This document shows positions 1-12,029 of a stretch of DNA of 64,000 nucleotides, one piece after another. The notes beneath the pieces were generated by a model. The model was given only the letters and a program-made list of their open reading frames with translations. It was not told where the DNA came from and made no database searches. Positions within the stretch are counted from its first letter, which is position 1, and each line of letters begins with the position of its first letter. The translations under genes were made by a program, and so were the position numbers. Source of the stretch: Aquila chrysaetos chrysaetos (taxonomy: Eukaryota > Chordata > Aves > Accipitriformes > Accipitridae); NCBI RefSeq assembly GCF_900496995.4, contig NC_044024.1:15192698-15256697 (forward strand). Direction: 5' to 3'.

Positions 1-75
1 GAGAAAGAGCGGCTTCCCGCTCCCGCTGACACACACGTGCACACAGAGCCGCGGCACCCTCCGCCCTCCCCTCCC
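1..75. promoter_or_regulatory. GC/CpG-rich segment cut by the window edge
   Basis: The first 75 bases are GC-rich with several CpGs and C-rich tracts, then composition drops to AT-rich at about 100. This looks like the end of a CpG-rich segment that lies mainly to the left of the window. No exon boundary or start codon can be supported from what remains. Confidence 0.3.
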
Positions 76-1730
76 TCACAACCCGAGTTTTAGCACCAGC
101 TTTAAAGCCCCAAATGTTAAAAAAATATTTTTAGAGTTGTCCGAAACATAGTCATCTTTCACTTCACAACAAAATATAGTTTTGTTAGGGGGTACAGAAG
201 CCCCAACTCAAACCTCAAGTCTCCGTATCCACTCATCACAGTGCCGACAATATTGCATTTCACAGTTTTCGTTCCGTATAACCACCCTGAATATTTTGGT
301 ATAGAAAATAACCACTCTTTTTCTACAGAGAATTTCCAGCCTTCAGCAAGGTGGAACAGTTTTAAAAATTGATCTGACTTTCCCTCAAATTTGCCTAATT
401 AATCATTCCCTTCATAGGTTAATTCGAGGCTAGCACTGACCACATCTCCAACAAAGCATGGAAAAGGTCATCAGAAATAGATTTCTAAGGCCTTGAAGAC
501 ACTTTGTGGGCAAGTGGTTGCCACTATCCAACGCTGCAAAAATGTGATTAAAGGTAAAAGGGAGAACCAGGTGGGAGAGTTGCATGACCCCAAGATCCTT
601 GCCAATGAAAAACTGCAGTGAAAACATTTATTAAGTAGTCCAGACCCACTGACTCACTCTTTTTGGAAGGTAATACATGAAATTGTTCGAGAAAAGTTCT
701 GCTCACCCAGTTGTACAGCACTGATAGGCTCATAATATTCCTATTAGTCTGCCACATAAGAAGCCCAAGTTCCCTTATTTTTGCATGGCTGCAAGCAATG
801 TAAGCACCCAGAAGGCTTTCCTTCAAGAATGAAAGCCCAAGTCCTCATGTATATGTGTGCACACAAGGTCACACTGGCTGCTCAAGTTAGATATATCCCC
901 TATCGCCTCCTCCTGAACTGTATCCTAAGATATCCCACATGAATTTACAATGCCTTTCCAAATAAGGACCAATTCTGTGAGGTGCTGAGTACAGTAGTTT
1001 AATCCAGGGAATTATTTTTTTAACTGAGACTGTGCACATGTGTTTAAAATTAAGCAGGCTCAGGACAAATTGCATTATGTCCTGCAGATGAACACTTGCT
1101 GGCTGCGAAATCCAAGATACAGTCCTAATAGATGTCTGCTCCACTTTGTGCACATCTGCAATCTGATAGGGAAATCCATAGCTTCATGCAGGAAAGGCAC
1201 AGCTGAACTTAGCAAAAGAACAGGTTGGCTTGAGCCCACGCAGCTATTTTTTGAACCCGGGGACAATCCTATCTTGAGGGCACAGGTACAGCTGCAGATC
1301 CCAATGAATGGGTGGTGGACATGCCAGAAGGGGTCAAAATAAATTACATGGACTAAATGAGAGACGAAAAGCTGAATCAACCACTTGTTCTCCAATTCCG
1401 TAAGTTCAAAGTGATCCTTGGCCCAGGACGCCATGTGAGGAAATGCCTTCGGAAGTGCACTGGGTTTGCATCCTGCTCCCGCTGCAGAAAATGGGAATTT
1501 TACCATTTGTTCCATCAAGACAGGCCCACCATCAGCCCAGCAGAAAGTCCTACCTGAGGTGCTATTTGGAAAATCAGAATGGGCAGGTAAAACCAGGCAG
1601 TCGGTGCCTTTCTTCTTCCAGGGTGATGAAAAGCAGAGAGGGAGTATATCTGCGTGGCAACACAGAGCTTAGTGCAGGGGTGTTTGGACATGTGGAAATG
1701 CGAATCAGTAAGTCCGAGTCCGGAGACCAC
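76..1730. other. Non-coding stretch, no supported gene
   Basis: Mostly AT-rich single-copy-looking DNA. Apart from the weak exon-like interval at 707-788 on the minus strand, I see no repeat with a recognisable consensus and no convincing exon. The open frames here overlap one another on both strands. Confidence 0.5.
707..788 (-). other. Weak candidate exon, minus strand
   Basis: Read on the minus strand, a fair acceptor (TTGCTTGCAG) precedes 82 bases and a good donor (CTGG|GTGAGC). One frame is open throughout: one leading base and 27 codons, with peptide HAKIRELGLLMWQTNRN near its start, ending in phase 0. I do not recognise the peptide. Intervals this short with passable splice signals are common by chance in vertebrate introns, so this is a lead only. 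If real, it would belong to a gene running leftwards, possibly from the CpG island at 1.75-2.07 kb. Confidence 0.13.
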
Positions 1731-1847
1731 CTGCCTCAACTGACCAGCTCTAAACGCGAACTTTCGGAGGAAAGCGCGGCTTGTTAGCTCAACCGCAAGC
1801 GCCGCATGGGCGCCGAGCAGGCTGCGGATGGCCGCCGCGGGCGCCAT
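1731..1847 (-). other. Possible first coding exon in a CpG island, minus strand
   Basis: A minus-strand ATG with purine at -3 and G at +4 lies inside the CpG island at 1752-2070. It opens 39 codons that begin MAPAAAIRSLLGAH and include an Arg/Ala/Leu-rich stretch (about residues 8-37) that could be a mitochondrial or signal-anchor type N-terminus. The frame reaches AGGCAG|GTGGTC, a usable but non-consensus donor, in phase 0. The frame is also open upstream of this ATG and past the donor to 1515, as often happens in GC-rich DNA. I do not recognise the product. Position in the island and start context support it; the mediocre donor and the open frames on the other strand count against it. Confidence 0.2.
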
Positions 1848-2070
1848 GCCCGCACCGCCCCAGGCCAAGCAGCGGCGAGCCCAGGGCCGGGGCCGTGCTC
1901 CTGCTGCGCTGGCGTCCTGCGCAGCGACCGGCGGGGGCTGAGCCAAAGCCCCCGCGCCGCAGCGGGCTCCAGAAGCTGCGCCACCGCTCAGCAGCTCCGT
2001 GAGTCCCTCCAGACCCTTGCGTCTACGTATGCCTTTACTCGGCCTACAGCGACGACGATTTCTGTTAGAC
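1752..2070. promoter_or_regulatory. Short CpG island, possible bidirectional promoter
   Basis: About 40 CpG dinucleotides fall in roughly 320 bases, in flanks that are AT-rich. Open frames occur on both strands because the composition avoids stops. On the plus strand a donor-like CTCC|GTGAGT occurs near 2000; on the minus strand a start codon in good context lies at 1847. This could be a divergent promoter. No TATA box is evident. CpG islands of this kind mark most vertebrate housekeeping and developmental promoters, but which gene it serves cannot be told from the window. Confidence 0.5.
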
Positions 2071-3120
2071 AGCGCAACTTTTACAAGCAATCAGGCCAAG
2101 CTGACCAATGCGTAATGGATGCGCTGAACCCTCATTAGAGCACCTTCTCTTCAACAGTCTGCATCGTCCATCGTCTACATTGAATAACTTTCTTTAGTTA
2201 AACACACGCACGATATGTACCTCTCCAAGTGGAGACAGCACTTACTTTGTTTCTGATCATACATTTTGCAGCTTTTAAGCAAGACCAGAGTGCTCTCTTT
2301 AAAAAAAAAATCATTATTATTATTATTGTTATTGCTATTGCTATCGCTATTACCACCTTACGCTTAGAAATGTTTCTTTGCTTTCCTTCACCTCAGTAAA
2401 GCAAGAGCAATTATGTAGCTTCATCCATTTTCTAAAGGGCTACGGAAAAATGTTGCTTTCAAGAAAAAAAATGATAATTTTTTACGAATATATAAAACAA
2501 AATACTCAAGGCATTTTTGAGAGGCATTCTCACATATTGCTGAAATTACATGCAATGTGTGAAAATTTGCATAACAAATGTGACAAGATGGTTACTTAAG
2601 GGACTGAAACAGAAGGAATAAAATATATATTAGATACCTCAGCTCTCATTAATTATTATTCTGAATGAGAAATAACGCCAGGAGCAAGAGGGGTGCCAGA
2701 AGAAGCAATGGGGAAATATATTATCATGTATTTAAAAACCTTTAAAAGGTATAATAATAATTAGGAAATTATTGCACTACTGATCTTTTTTAGTAGCAGA
2801 GCAACCACCTGTTCACACTTTTATTAATCGCTTGCTTGCCTCTGCCTTAAAGATGGTCTGTGAAAATCATTAAAGGAAAAGCTACCTGAGTAGAAAGGAG
2901 GAGAAAGAATTCATGCTATGCAGGCGAAAAAAAATCCTTATAAAATTCATACCTTTAATTAAGAGTCACACGTGAAAAGGCAGTACTATTTTAAGACTGG
3001 TTTATAGCAAAACATAATTTCGCTTCAAACAATAGCGATGGAAGAGAGTGAATATTATTATTATTGATTTTGTTAATTTGCTCCCAATGCCCTGCCGTAC
3101 CCAGCTTTGTCTCCCCAGTG
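2071..3120. other. AT-rich non-coding stretch
   Basis: AT-rich DNA with many TAAT/ATTA motifs, A-runs and short ATT-type microsatellites (2311-2351 and around 3054-3064). I see no exon and no interspersed repeat that I recognise. Confidence 0.5.
2311..2351. repeat. Degenerate (ATT)n / (GCTATT)n microsatellite
   Basis: An A-run leads into ATT trinucleotide repeats that grade into GTTATT, GCTATT and CGCTAT units. The steady drift of the unit suggests an ageing microsatellite. Confidence 0.75.
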
Positions 3121-3129
3121 CTTCCTAAA

Positions 3130-3540
3130 ATATCGTTGGCGCCGAGATGTAGTTAAGGCAGCTCTGTGGGGCTTGCTCGGCACCGGGCACCCGCGCGAGG
3201 CGGTGGCCGCAGGAGGTCCGGTCTCCTCCAGCAGTGCCCCAGGCTGATCCGCAGACAACATACCCCGGGCAAAGTTGTTGCTAAGCTGGCAAACTGCAGC
3301 CTTCCTATTTCGGGAGATAATGCCAGTTAACGTATGTTTGTTGTCAGACACCCATTCATCTCCCGAATTACACTGCTACGTGCTCGTGAGCGTTGCGCGG
3401 GCCCCTACGGCTCGTCTCATTCCTGCCTGCCTACAGACTGCGATGAAAGCACAGAGGTGTCCCGTTGCTGGATTGATGCCTTCCCCGCTGCTGCTGTGGA
3501 AAGGTGCGCGCCGCAGCAGAATCACTGTGGGCGTTTGTGC
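3130..3540. promoter_or_regulatory. CpG-enriched segment
   Basis: CpGs are clustered at 3133-3270 and again at 3363-3530, with a less dense middle. GC content is clearly above the flanks. No splice donor of good quality follows it on either strand, so the case for a promoter is weaker than at 41.4 kb. Confidence 0.3.
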
Positions 3541-3559
3541 ACACCATGCCCCATAATTA

Positions 3560-5610
3560 CGGCAAGCAATTTCACAAGCATTTCTCATCGTTCCCTCCTT
3601 TAGGCTTTGAAACGTTTCTGCTTTATCTGTCCTAAAACAGAAAAATCCATTTTTCTATCAACCACTTTCTTTACTTCGAGCCTCCCGTGGAAGCAGCACA
3701 GAATTTCCTATTTGCTGCTTGCTGCAGTCAACTGTGGTTTCCCCAGCGGTTTTTGTCTTGGCCTTCCCTGGAATCACCATCTCCCCCACGGGGCAGCTTT
3801 CCTTAAATGCAAAAGTCTGTGTCCATTTTCCCCATTGGTCTCCCTTAAGCTTCTCTTTTTCTATTCCCTCTCTTGACCCTTTTCTCTCCCAGCTTCACCA
3901 TTTGGAGGCAATTTCCTCACTGTTTGGCCTTGGGAAACGCTTTGGAGGGCTGCTCCTCTGCCTGTGTGGTCCATTCAAGAGCTTCTGAACTCAAAAATGA
4001 GTCCAGTGAGCCACAGTGTAGGCACCTCCACCAGTCCCATGCCATTCTCCTAGTCCACCCTCCCATGGGAGATGGATAAAGTAAGCTCAGCATGGTCAGA
4101 AATAGGTGAGAGGGAGAAACCTGCTATGCAGTGGCACTCGTAGCTTCGCAAATGCCTGTTACCATTCCTCATCCTCCTGGAAACAGCTCCATTCCCTGAC
4201 ACCTCTTTCCACTTTTAAGCCCGACAGCTGGGGCGGGCAAACTGGAGGGTGAAGGAGGTGGAGAGGGAGACAAAACACTTTGCACAGGGTCCTCTGCTGG
4301 TAAAAGGCAGAGAGGGTGCCGGTTTATTGTGCCATTGCATGATCCAACTGTGAGAGGACCCGTGTCTTCGCTTTGGGCTCTGCGGCACGGCTGTGTGCCC
4401 TCCCCTCCTGCCAAGCCCCCGAGCTACGCTTGGCACCTACACCGGCATGAATTATCAGCAGCGGTTCACTCGCAGGGCAGACGTTTGCACGCTGCAATAG
4501 AGGAGTCGCACGACTCCACATCAGTGGGCTCGAAATGGAGTTTCATTGCATCCGCCTCCCATGCTGAACGTGAGTGCGGCAGTCGGTAAAAGCTCAATCC
4601 ATTTAAAATCATTTTAAGAGGGAAAATAAGGCCCTTTCTGGGGATATTATTGCTAAGTCATGTTTTACTCTGCCATTAATATACTTTTGGAATGCATGAG
4701 AGCTCCTTGCACCCAAGGCAGGTAATAACAGTCTATTAAAAGACACCATCTCTGTTTCCTAATGCTTTATCAAAGGTTCATTGATGAAAATAGCCATCTG
4801 ACTGCTCTCATCAGTTTTAAGGAATTCCATAAAAGAATGAAATATGCTTTCCTCATAATTGCTTTTGTACAAGATTTATGACAATGTGAGTAACGAATAA
4901 ACTGGGCACTTGCTGAACAAGTCTCAGATTTAAGATGTGCCGATGCGAATAAGGAAGTGTCCAACTAAGAGATGCATTTCTTGGGAGAAATTTGACAGTA
5001 TCTGCAAGTTAGTTACAACCTACACCTGGCTACATTCACTGCTGGTGTAAACACATACAGCTCCAGGGAGGCCAAAGGTTCTGCATCGGCTTGCTCTAGC
5101 GGTAAATTTGGGTCTTAGAGGCCAGTCACCTGAACAACTCACAGCTAAGAGGACCTTGACAGCATCTGGAAGATGTCCTGGGTATAACTATACAGCTGAT
5201 TAAACAGTAGCATGTTTTTGTGCCACCTGCACCTGATGATGTTGTATGTGTAAAGAACACCACGTGCTTGGGGGGAAAAAAATAGTTCTTTAATGCCTGG
5301 CAGCACTGTTCATACTCCTGCCAACAGTAAAAGTCACATCAGTGGGAATGGACTGTGTGATTAGTGTTGTGGGATAATTAAATCCCATTTCCCAGCTATT
5401 CATCTGGCTTAAACAGTCAGAGGTGCAATGGTCATCGCTGTACCTCGTCGCTATTACATCAATAATACGGTCCTATGAGCTTTTGGCTCCAAGATTATCC
5501 AAAGCACAGGTTTGACACTAAGGAGGTTCTTTATCTATTTCCAACCCTGCTATTGGGTTTTGGTGTCACTTAACTTTTTTGTCCTCGTCTTTTCCATCTC
5601 CAAAACTGGA
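3560..5610. other. Non-coding stretch, nothing supported
   Basis: Mixed-composition DNA. A pyrimidine-rich portion runs from about 3600 to 3900. I see no recognisable repeat, RNA gene or exon. Confidence 0.45.
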
Positions 5611-5612
5611 TT

Positions 5613-5692
5613 AATCATAGAATCATAGATCCATTTAGGTTGGAAAGGACCTTTAATGATTCCTTGCCCAATTTCATTGCCCTTTAGGAGGC
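5613..5692 (-). mobile_element. CR1 LINE 3' end fragment
   Basis: The segment opens with AATCATAGAATCATAGAT and continues with a TTAGGTTGGAAAGGACCTTTAA match, the reverse complement of the avian CR1 3' end. Similarity fades after about 5690. It is a short, diverged, 5'-truncated copy whose own sense strand is minus. CR1 is the dominant LINE of birds and other reptiles. Confidence 0.85.
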
Positions 5693-5699
5693 AATCAGA

Positions 5700-7740
5700 T
5701 ACTACAGATGTAAATGCCGCTTAAATACTTGTAAACATGCCTGTCTCACTCTATGTGATAAGGCAATCACTACACTCTCACTCAATACAAACAAACTATT
5801 CAGTCATATGCAGTAAGGGTCTAAAATTTCTAATGTATGCACATTTCTAAAGTTGCTCCACCTCTATGAGTTTTTGACATGCCCATCTATGTGTCCACAG
5901 TAAGCTCAGGGGTAGCCCAGTCCCACACAGAAGTTGAGAGGAGGTGGTGGGCATCAGTTGGTCAGTGCTAGATGTGAATGATGTGAGGTTAGATGCTTTT
6001 TAGATTTTGAATCTGCCAAAAATTGAGTCTATACAAATATGCATGCTCTCTCAAGAACTCCCTCTCTTGACACTTTCTCTCTTTACAAACACACGCATTT
6101 TAAGACTTTCAGCATGCCCACATTTGGGTATTAGTTGCACCAGAAAAGCTAATAACCAGTATCCAAAATTTTACACCAAAGATTTCAAGCTTGTCAGAGC
6201 CATAAGTGAGAGCAGAGTGTAAGAGGGGAAGAGCCAGCCATTTTGGTAAAAGTCAGTACTACAGCTATACTTCTAACACCCCAGTTATTCATTCAGCCTC
6301 TCCTTTTTTTTTTTTTTCCAGCTAACTACATCAAGAAGACTTTATGGAAACTGTTGCCAAATGTTTAAAATGAGAGCAGTTCAGTTGTTATTTCAGTCCC
6401 AGGTTACTGCGGTAAATTGTACATGCTCACCTTGTGCATTCATTTGTGAACATTTGACATATCAGTGATTAATTAATATTAATGGCAGAAATCACTTCAA
6501 ACTTGCTTTATGCTAGAAATCACACACAATCCTGGCTCTAATCACTCGGCACATAAAGAAACTTTAATTGATAACCCAGGTTTAATATCCATCAGGAAAA
6601 GATTCTGTAGGAGGAACAGAGCAATGTTCCCTGTAATCATCCTAGAGGAGATAGAAAGCTTGTTCTACCAACATCAAAGAAGATTAGGCAGCAGAAGCCT
6701 GGTAGTAAAGTAGCAATTATGGAGGGGTTTTTTAATTCTGTGCACCTGCTTCATCAAAATAATAGGCATCTTTTAGCAAAATAACCTGAAACTCAGTTCA
6801 CTGACTTTCAATTATCTGATGCTGGGAAATGCATCTGGAGAGACATGAAAAAAAGGTGCTAGACACACAGAGAAATAAAGAGAAGGGGGAAATTAGAATG
6901 AGGGAAAATATGAGGGCCTATGTAAGTGGGTGTTATAAATATCCTGTGCCTCAGGCTGATTATAGTACAGGAATATTTTTGCTGAGTTAGGACTGTGGCA
7001 TCAGGCACATTTGACCAAATCAGTCCGTGGTGGAGTGCCTTTGACTACAGTAAACAGCTTACACCAGGGACGGATTTGGCTCATTGCTTTTAAGGGGAAT
7101 TTTAGGCATCGAACCTTAACGCAAGCAAGGGAAGCACATGGTAACTTTCCATGAACATTTCAGGCTGTATAACTCAAAGCAATACTGACTATCCTCAAAT
7201 TCCCCTTTATCAGGTGGTCTTGCTACACGAAACTAGGAACGACCCCATAACTTTGTTTCAAAAGATGAGTCTAAAGTTAGACCAGAGCCAGTCTTTCCTG
7301 GAGATGGGAAGAGGAAGAAAGTCCAGACGCAGTCTTGGTTTTACTTCAGGGACTGCATCCCCATTTCTGGAAAAGCACAAGGCAGACCCTCAGACCCAGA
7401 CTTAAGAAGCCTGCCTGGGGCTTAGTACCCTTCCCTGTTAGGCTCTATGGGTGTTGTTTGTTTTTTAATAAATCTTAGTCTTCTCTGAAAACACTTTTTC
7501 AGAGGACGGTGAGCAATTCATTTAAACATTTCGTGGTCTGCAACCCTGGAGCCTCCAAAGGCAGAGCACGGCAGAGCTTGTACCGGAGAAAAGCCGCATT
7601 ACCAGCCCCATTACCGGGTAGAGTTCTTGCCCGCCTCAGGACAAAATCAAGGACAGCATTTTCCACCATTTTTTCCAGCTTTACATCCCTGTTGAATTCA
7701 CTGCGCCCCCTCATGCACATCTCGCTCCCCCCTCCATTGC
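5700..7740. other. Non-coding stretch with one strong polypyrimidine tract
   Basis: AT-rich DNA without a supported gene. A long T-run followed by CCAG at about 6304-6321 looks like a splice acceptor on the plus strand, but no open frame or donor follows that makes an exon convincing. Confidence 0.45.
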
Positions 7741-7779
7741 ATACAACCACCCGCATCTCGTTCTAACTCAGAAACGATC

Positions 7780-8110
7780 CCCACACGAATGCTGGGCGGC
7801 AGAGCTGCTCTCTGCATCTTATCTCCTGAGCGCTGGCGGCTCGTGGTTGAACTCCCGTCTCCCTGCAGGAGACCCAAGGCAGAGGGCACTTACCACCACA
7901 TCCTCCTCTGCACGCCTCCTCCGACTCGGCAGTTCCTCCCGTTTGATCACAGCCTGTCTTCAGAGCTCTATCTAAAAGTCGGTGGCCTGGTGAGACAGCA
8001 CTGTGGACAAGCATGGGCTCGGGGCAAGCGTGGACGCGCCCTTAATCCACGTGCAGAATGGGCTCTGTGAGAGGCAGAGCAGCGGTCCTCCCTTCAGCCC
8101 TGCTGCATCC
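7780..8110. promoter_or_regulatory. GC-elevated segment with a minus-strand donor
   Basis: GC content and CpG count rise moderately. On the minus strand a near-perfect donor (GGTG|GTAAGT) falls at about 7889-7894, so a non-coding minus-strand first exon starting in this segment is possible. No acceptor-flanked coding frame supports more than that. Confidence 0.2.
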
Positions 8111-8227
8111 TGGCACATGGCGCAGATGCTGGTCCGCACGCTGGAGGTTGAAGCGCAGAGGAACGTGAACCAACAACCGTGGTTGGCAGAGGCCGATCCT
8201 TCAGCAAGGATCGCAACCACATCCCAC

Positions 8228-8480
8228 TTCATGCGAATGAAGTGGAAGTAATTCCATTGTAATTAAATAGGAATTTTCGTGTGAATTCCAAATGAACCTT
8301 TGTAACATTATCATTAGTTCTCAATACATCTCTTATTTTACCTCATTAGAATTATTGGTAATAAATGGTAGTAATTAAATAGGAATTAAAATTTGACTTC
8401 CTAATGAACTACAGCAAAGCAATCACTATTTCAATATACATTAATTGCTGTTCTGTTAGGAATACAGGCAACTTATTTTT
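8228..8480. other. TAAT-rich block with a 17-bp direct repeat
   Basis: The block is dense in TAAT/ATTA homeodomain-type cores. It holds two exact copies of GTAATTAAATAGGAATT (8259-8275 and 8371-8387) 112 bases apart. It is not a recognised transposon. It could be a conserved non-coding element or a local duplication. Confidence 0.35.
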
Positions 8481-8499
8481 AATGAATTGCTACAAATTA

Positions 8500-11400
8500 T
8501 TATGATTATATGGCCTGAGCCTACAAAATAGTCTCACATCAGTAAGTGTGCCTGGTAGATGTCAGCCAACTGTGCAGTGAGCAGATCTACCCAAGGAACT
8601 TGGGACTTGCAGCATGCCAATGCCAGTAGAGAATACGCTGACTTATGACATTTCCACAATAAACTTTTTTGCAGAAGGTTGCAATTAATTTACAAAAAGG
8701 CCAAACAAGATGCCATTGGGGGTGCCATTGGGGAAGTGGACTAAAAGGTGTGAGAAACCAATAGCAATAAGACAAGACTAGTGCATTTTTATGTTATTGG
8801 TTCCTGTTTGATTATAATAAAAAGTGCTTTGTAATATGTCCCAGGGTGGTAAACTGCATATAGAAAATCCCATTTTATTATTTATACATTCTCTCTCTGT
8901 ATATAGAGGTATATATAATATATGTATGAATAAAATTTCACTTCTATGACTGGTCTAGATTTAAAAGCCATAGATAGCGTTTGCTTCTTTGTATTACTGT
9001 TGAGGATTTAACAGGTGTTTGGTATGAGAAAGTGCAAGCTGTGAGAGGCATGTTTGTAATAGGGAGTACTGACTCTCTAATGGAGGTTTTGTCTCCACAT
9101 TCAGGGCAGACGTATTCCGGTTCGATGGGATGGGCGGGGGAGTGAACCCAAAGTACGCATGCAACTGCTGAAAAATCAGCTTTGTGTTTTCACTTTGAAA
9201 GCTGGCAGCATGGGTCCCACCAAGCGGCCTCTCAGTTACCTTCTGTCTCCAAAGTGACTGACGCTGGGCTGAAATCCCCAGGCTTTCACAGGCTGTAAGT
9301 TCCCTCCATTAATTTCTGAGGAATTTTTTCCATCCAGGCTCCTCATTTCTGGCCTACCATCGTCACCTCACGTTGCTGATTTCTAGGGGACAGCAGCAGT
9401 CAGCCACCACAAACACGGGACAGCCAATTCCCTTGGACACAGCATGAGCCATCCACACTGATGTGATCACAAGGCCTGTCTCAACGTGGTTTTACATGCC
9501 CTGAAGTATCTCCATGTCTCCATTTGTTCGCCACCGCTATCATTTTACCTCTCGTCGTACTGCAAAGTCAGTGTCTGACTCCGACGTTTACGATCCGTTT
9601 GGATTTCCAGACCCAGCAGGGGAAATTCAGAATCAGGCTCCGGATCGGATCTGCGAGAGCCACAGTCACAGTCATGCCGGCTCGGGAGAGGGCAGCTCCC
9701 TGCTTTGGCATCTTTGTTATACCCAAATTTAAATCACAGAGATTGAACAGGGCAAGCAAACTCACTTTTTCAATTTTGTTACCTAATCAAAACTCGGAAG
9801 CTTTCTAGTGCTGGAGAGTGTTCACATATCATCCACTTTCCATATCCAATGCTGACAAAACAATAAGGCAGGAATAACATAAGTCGTGAGAAAACTAGTC
9901 TGTCTCATAAATCTTCACAGGAAAGTGGCTGCTGTTTTATGTTATTGCAGTGTGTTGTTTCCAATGAAGTGATTACTGTTAGATGTATTTTTAAATTGCT
10001 TTTGGTATTTTTAAAAATACATGACTTTGAGAGTGATAGAAACAAGATTGAGTGGCGGTAGACAGTGCCTACAATATGATTAACTTTTTCCCAGACCAGC
10101 TACTTCTGAAATTAAGGTTACCAACACAGCTGTTGTCAACTTTCCCCTGTCTGAAAAGGGCTCATTGGCATCTGTGAAATGTATGCAATTACCCGATGGC
10201 CCACTTAAACCCTCCTCTTGCTTCAGACGCTACATGGGCTTGCGTTCTGCTTCAAGATGTTTGATTAACAACCTCTAGTGTTATTTTAAAGTGTCAATGT
10301 GCATGTTTATGCACTAAAGCTCTGTAACACAGAGCCCCAAGTTACATCCCGTTGTGACTGAGAAGTTGTGGTTTCTGTCCATGGAGGGGGGGAACAGCTT
10401 TGTGTATTAACGGCTTCAACCAAGGCACACGCACTTCCAAAAAGGCTGAGCTACATTTTAGATAAAGTTCATTTGGAAGACATTCAAGGCAATAAATACC
10501 AAGTGAGAGGTTTTCTCAGGGCTTTACAAGTCGTTAAAACTCCAGGTAGATTTTACCTACCAAAGGCTTCACTTGTGGCTTGCTGAGCTCACACGGCCCT
10601 TTTCCTGGATATCGTCATATCCCTTCCAGCGGCTAATGAAGCCTGTAACCATCCCAGGGCCCACCTACAGGGTCCCTCGGGTTGCTGTGAGCTGCACAGA
10701 CCAGGCACTACAGGGTTAAGCTTACCCAGACAGGAGGAGACTCAATAAGAGGCAAAAGGAAAATGAATTAGAGGAAAATCAACAGGCAGCAAAGGAAAAA
10801 CTAAATTACATTTCATGTACACACATGCACTCTTTTGGCTGGAGGGGCAGAAAATGCAGCCAAAACTGGGCTGTTTTTATTCTAAACAGTGCATCAACCC
10901 ATTGATTAATTTTACACTTTGTTCCTTATGAACCTGGGCTGGGGCCATGAATGCTGCTATGAAAAGAAGAATATAGCCAAAAAGGAACTCTTAAAAAGTT
11001 GGCAGCCGTTTCAAGGCAATGTGTCTGGCCAGCAGGAAGGAGATGGCTCCTCCAGGGAAGTGTATGGAGCTGTAAAACCATTTGTGAACCGGCCCTGCTC
11101 AGTTTATAAGGTGTGTGACTGACTTAAAGTCAAGTTTCTTGCACAAATTTGTGACTTGTAAATCGAATGATAAAAGTAGTCTTAAGTATCATTTTTCCAA
11201 AAGGGCATTACAAGATTGGTTAAGAATGACTGTATTTCCTCACTAATACCATTAACTTCAGAATTGTTTCCATCCATTACTGAGTCGAACAAGGAGGGTT
11301 TACCGTAAATTGCTACATGCTGTATGGTTCAGCTGGTCAGCTTTATGGTATAGGAAGCAGAAATAAAACAAAATCAAATAAAGGAATACAATAAAACACC

Positions 11401-11960
11401 ATGGACCAACTTCAGCCTTGGATGTAATCAAATGCAAATGGAAATTAATGGAGTTGCACTCGCTCATACCAAGGCTGACACATCCCTTGGCCGCAGAGCA
11501 AAGGGAGGCAGCTAAGCTCATCTCTCCATCTTGCTTCCCAGGAACAGTTACGGTGAGCAGGAGCAGGCTCCTAGCTCATCCTTTTCCAGTTACCTGTTAT
11601 CTGCTGACTAAGTGTTTCCTGAAAAGCTTGATTTACCTCAGGATTTCCCTTCCATAAGTGGGTATTTCTTTCAGCAAGTTAGGAGGTTAAGGAATGATTT
11701 GGGAAATACCCCTAAAATCTCTTCAAGATAAGCCAAGAGTGACTTTAAGTAGGTGGAGGTCTGTGTAAGATCTCAGGAAAATGGGACAGAAAGAGGGGGA
11801 ATTATGCCTGTGATACATCCTATTCATCATCCAGACCACATTGCTTAGTGGGGGATAGGGCCGGCAGTTTCCATTTACAGGAGGTTCAGAAATCCCATGA
11901 TACTTCTTATCTTTTTTGCATCAGACAAGAGATAGCATGAATCCCACTCACTGACGGGGA
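8500..11960. other. Non-coding stretch, nothing supported
   Basis: No CpG island, no recognised repeat and no exon with both splice signals. One octamer-like ATGCAAAT with a nearby TTAATGG occurs around 11431-11452. Confidence 0.45.
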
Positions 11961-11967
11961 AACTCAC

Positions 11968-12025
11968 CTTCTGTGGAAGACTAACACAAAGCCAGAACAC
12001 CACTTAAATGCCTTAAAATAGGGAT
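11968..12025 (-). other. Candidate 58-base exon, minus strand
   Basis: On the minus strand a strong acceptor (CCCTGACCCTCTGCAG) precedes 58 bases and a perfect donor (AGAAG|GTGAGT). Only one of the three frames is open. It carries two leading bases, 18 codons (PYFKAFKWCSGFVLVFHR) and two trailing bases. The splice signals are among the best in the window, but the interval is very short, the peptide is unknown to me, and its phases do not join directly to the other minus-strand candidates. Confidence 0.18.
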
Positions 12026-12029
12026 CTGC

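Noticed and set aside
1530..1586. Plus-strand interval between a CCCAG acceptor and a GGGCAG|GTAAAA donor with an open frame
   Set aside because: The acceptor is poor. It shows how easily decoy exons arise here and is a reason to distrust the short candidates.
1515..2090. 191-codon minus-strand open frame as a whole
   Set aside because: It owes its length to the CpG island, where stop codons are rare. Only the 39 codons from the ATG at 1847 to a possible donor were kept, at low confidence.
6304..6321. Long T-run followed by CCAG as a splice acceptor
   Set aside because: No donor or sustained open frame follows; it is more likely a simple T-tract.
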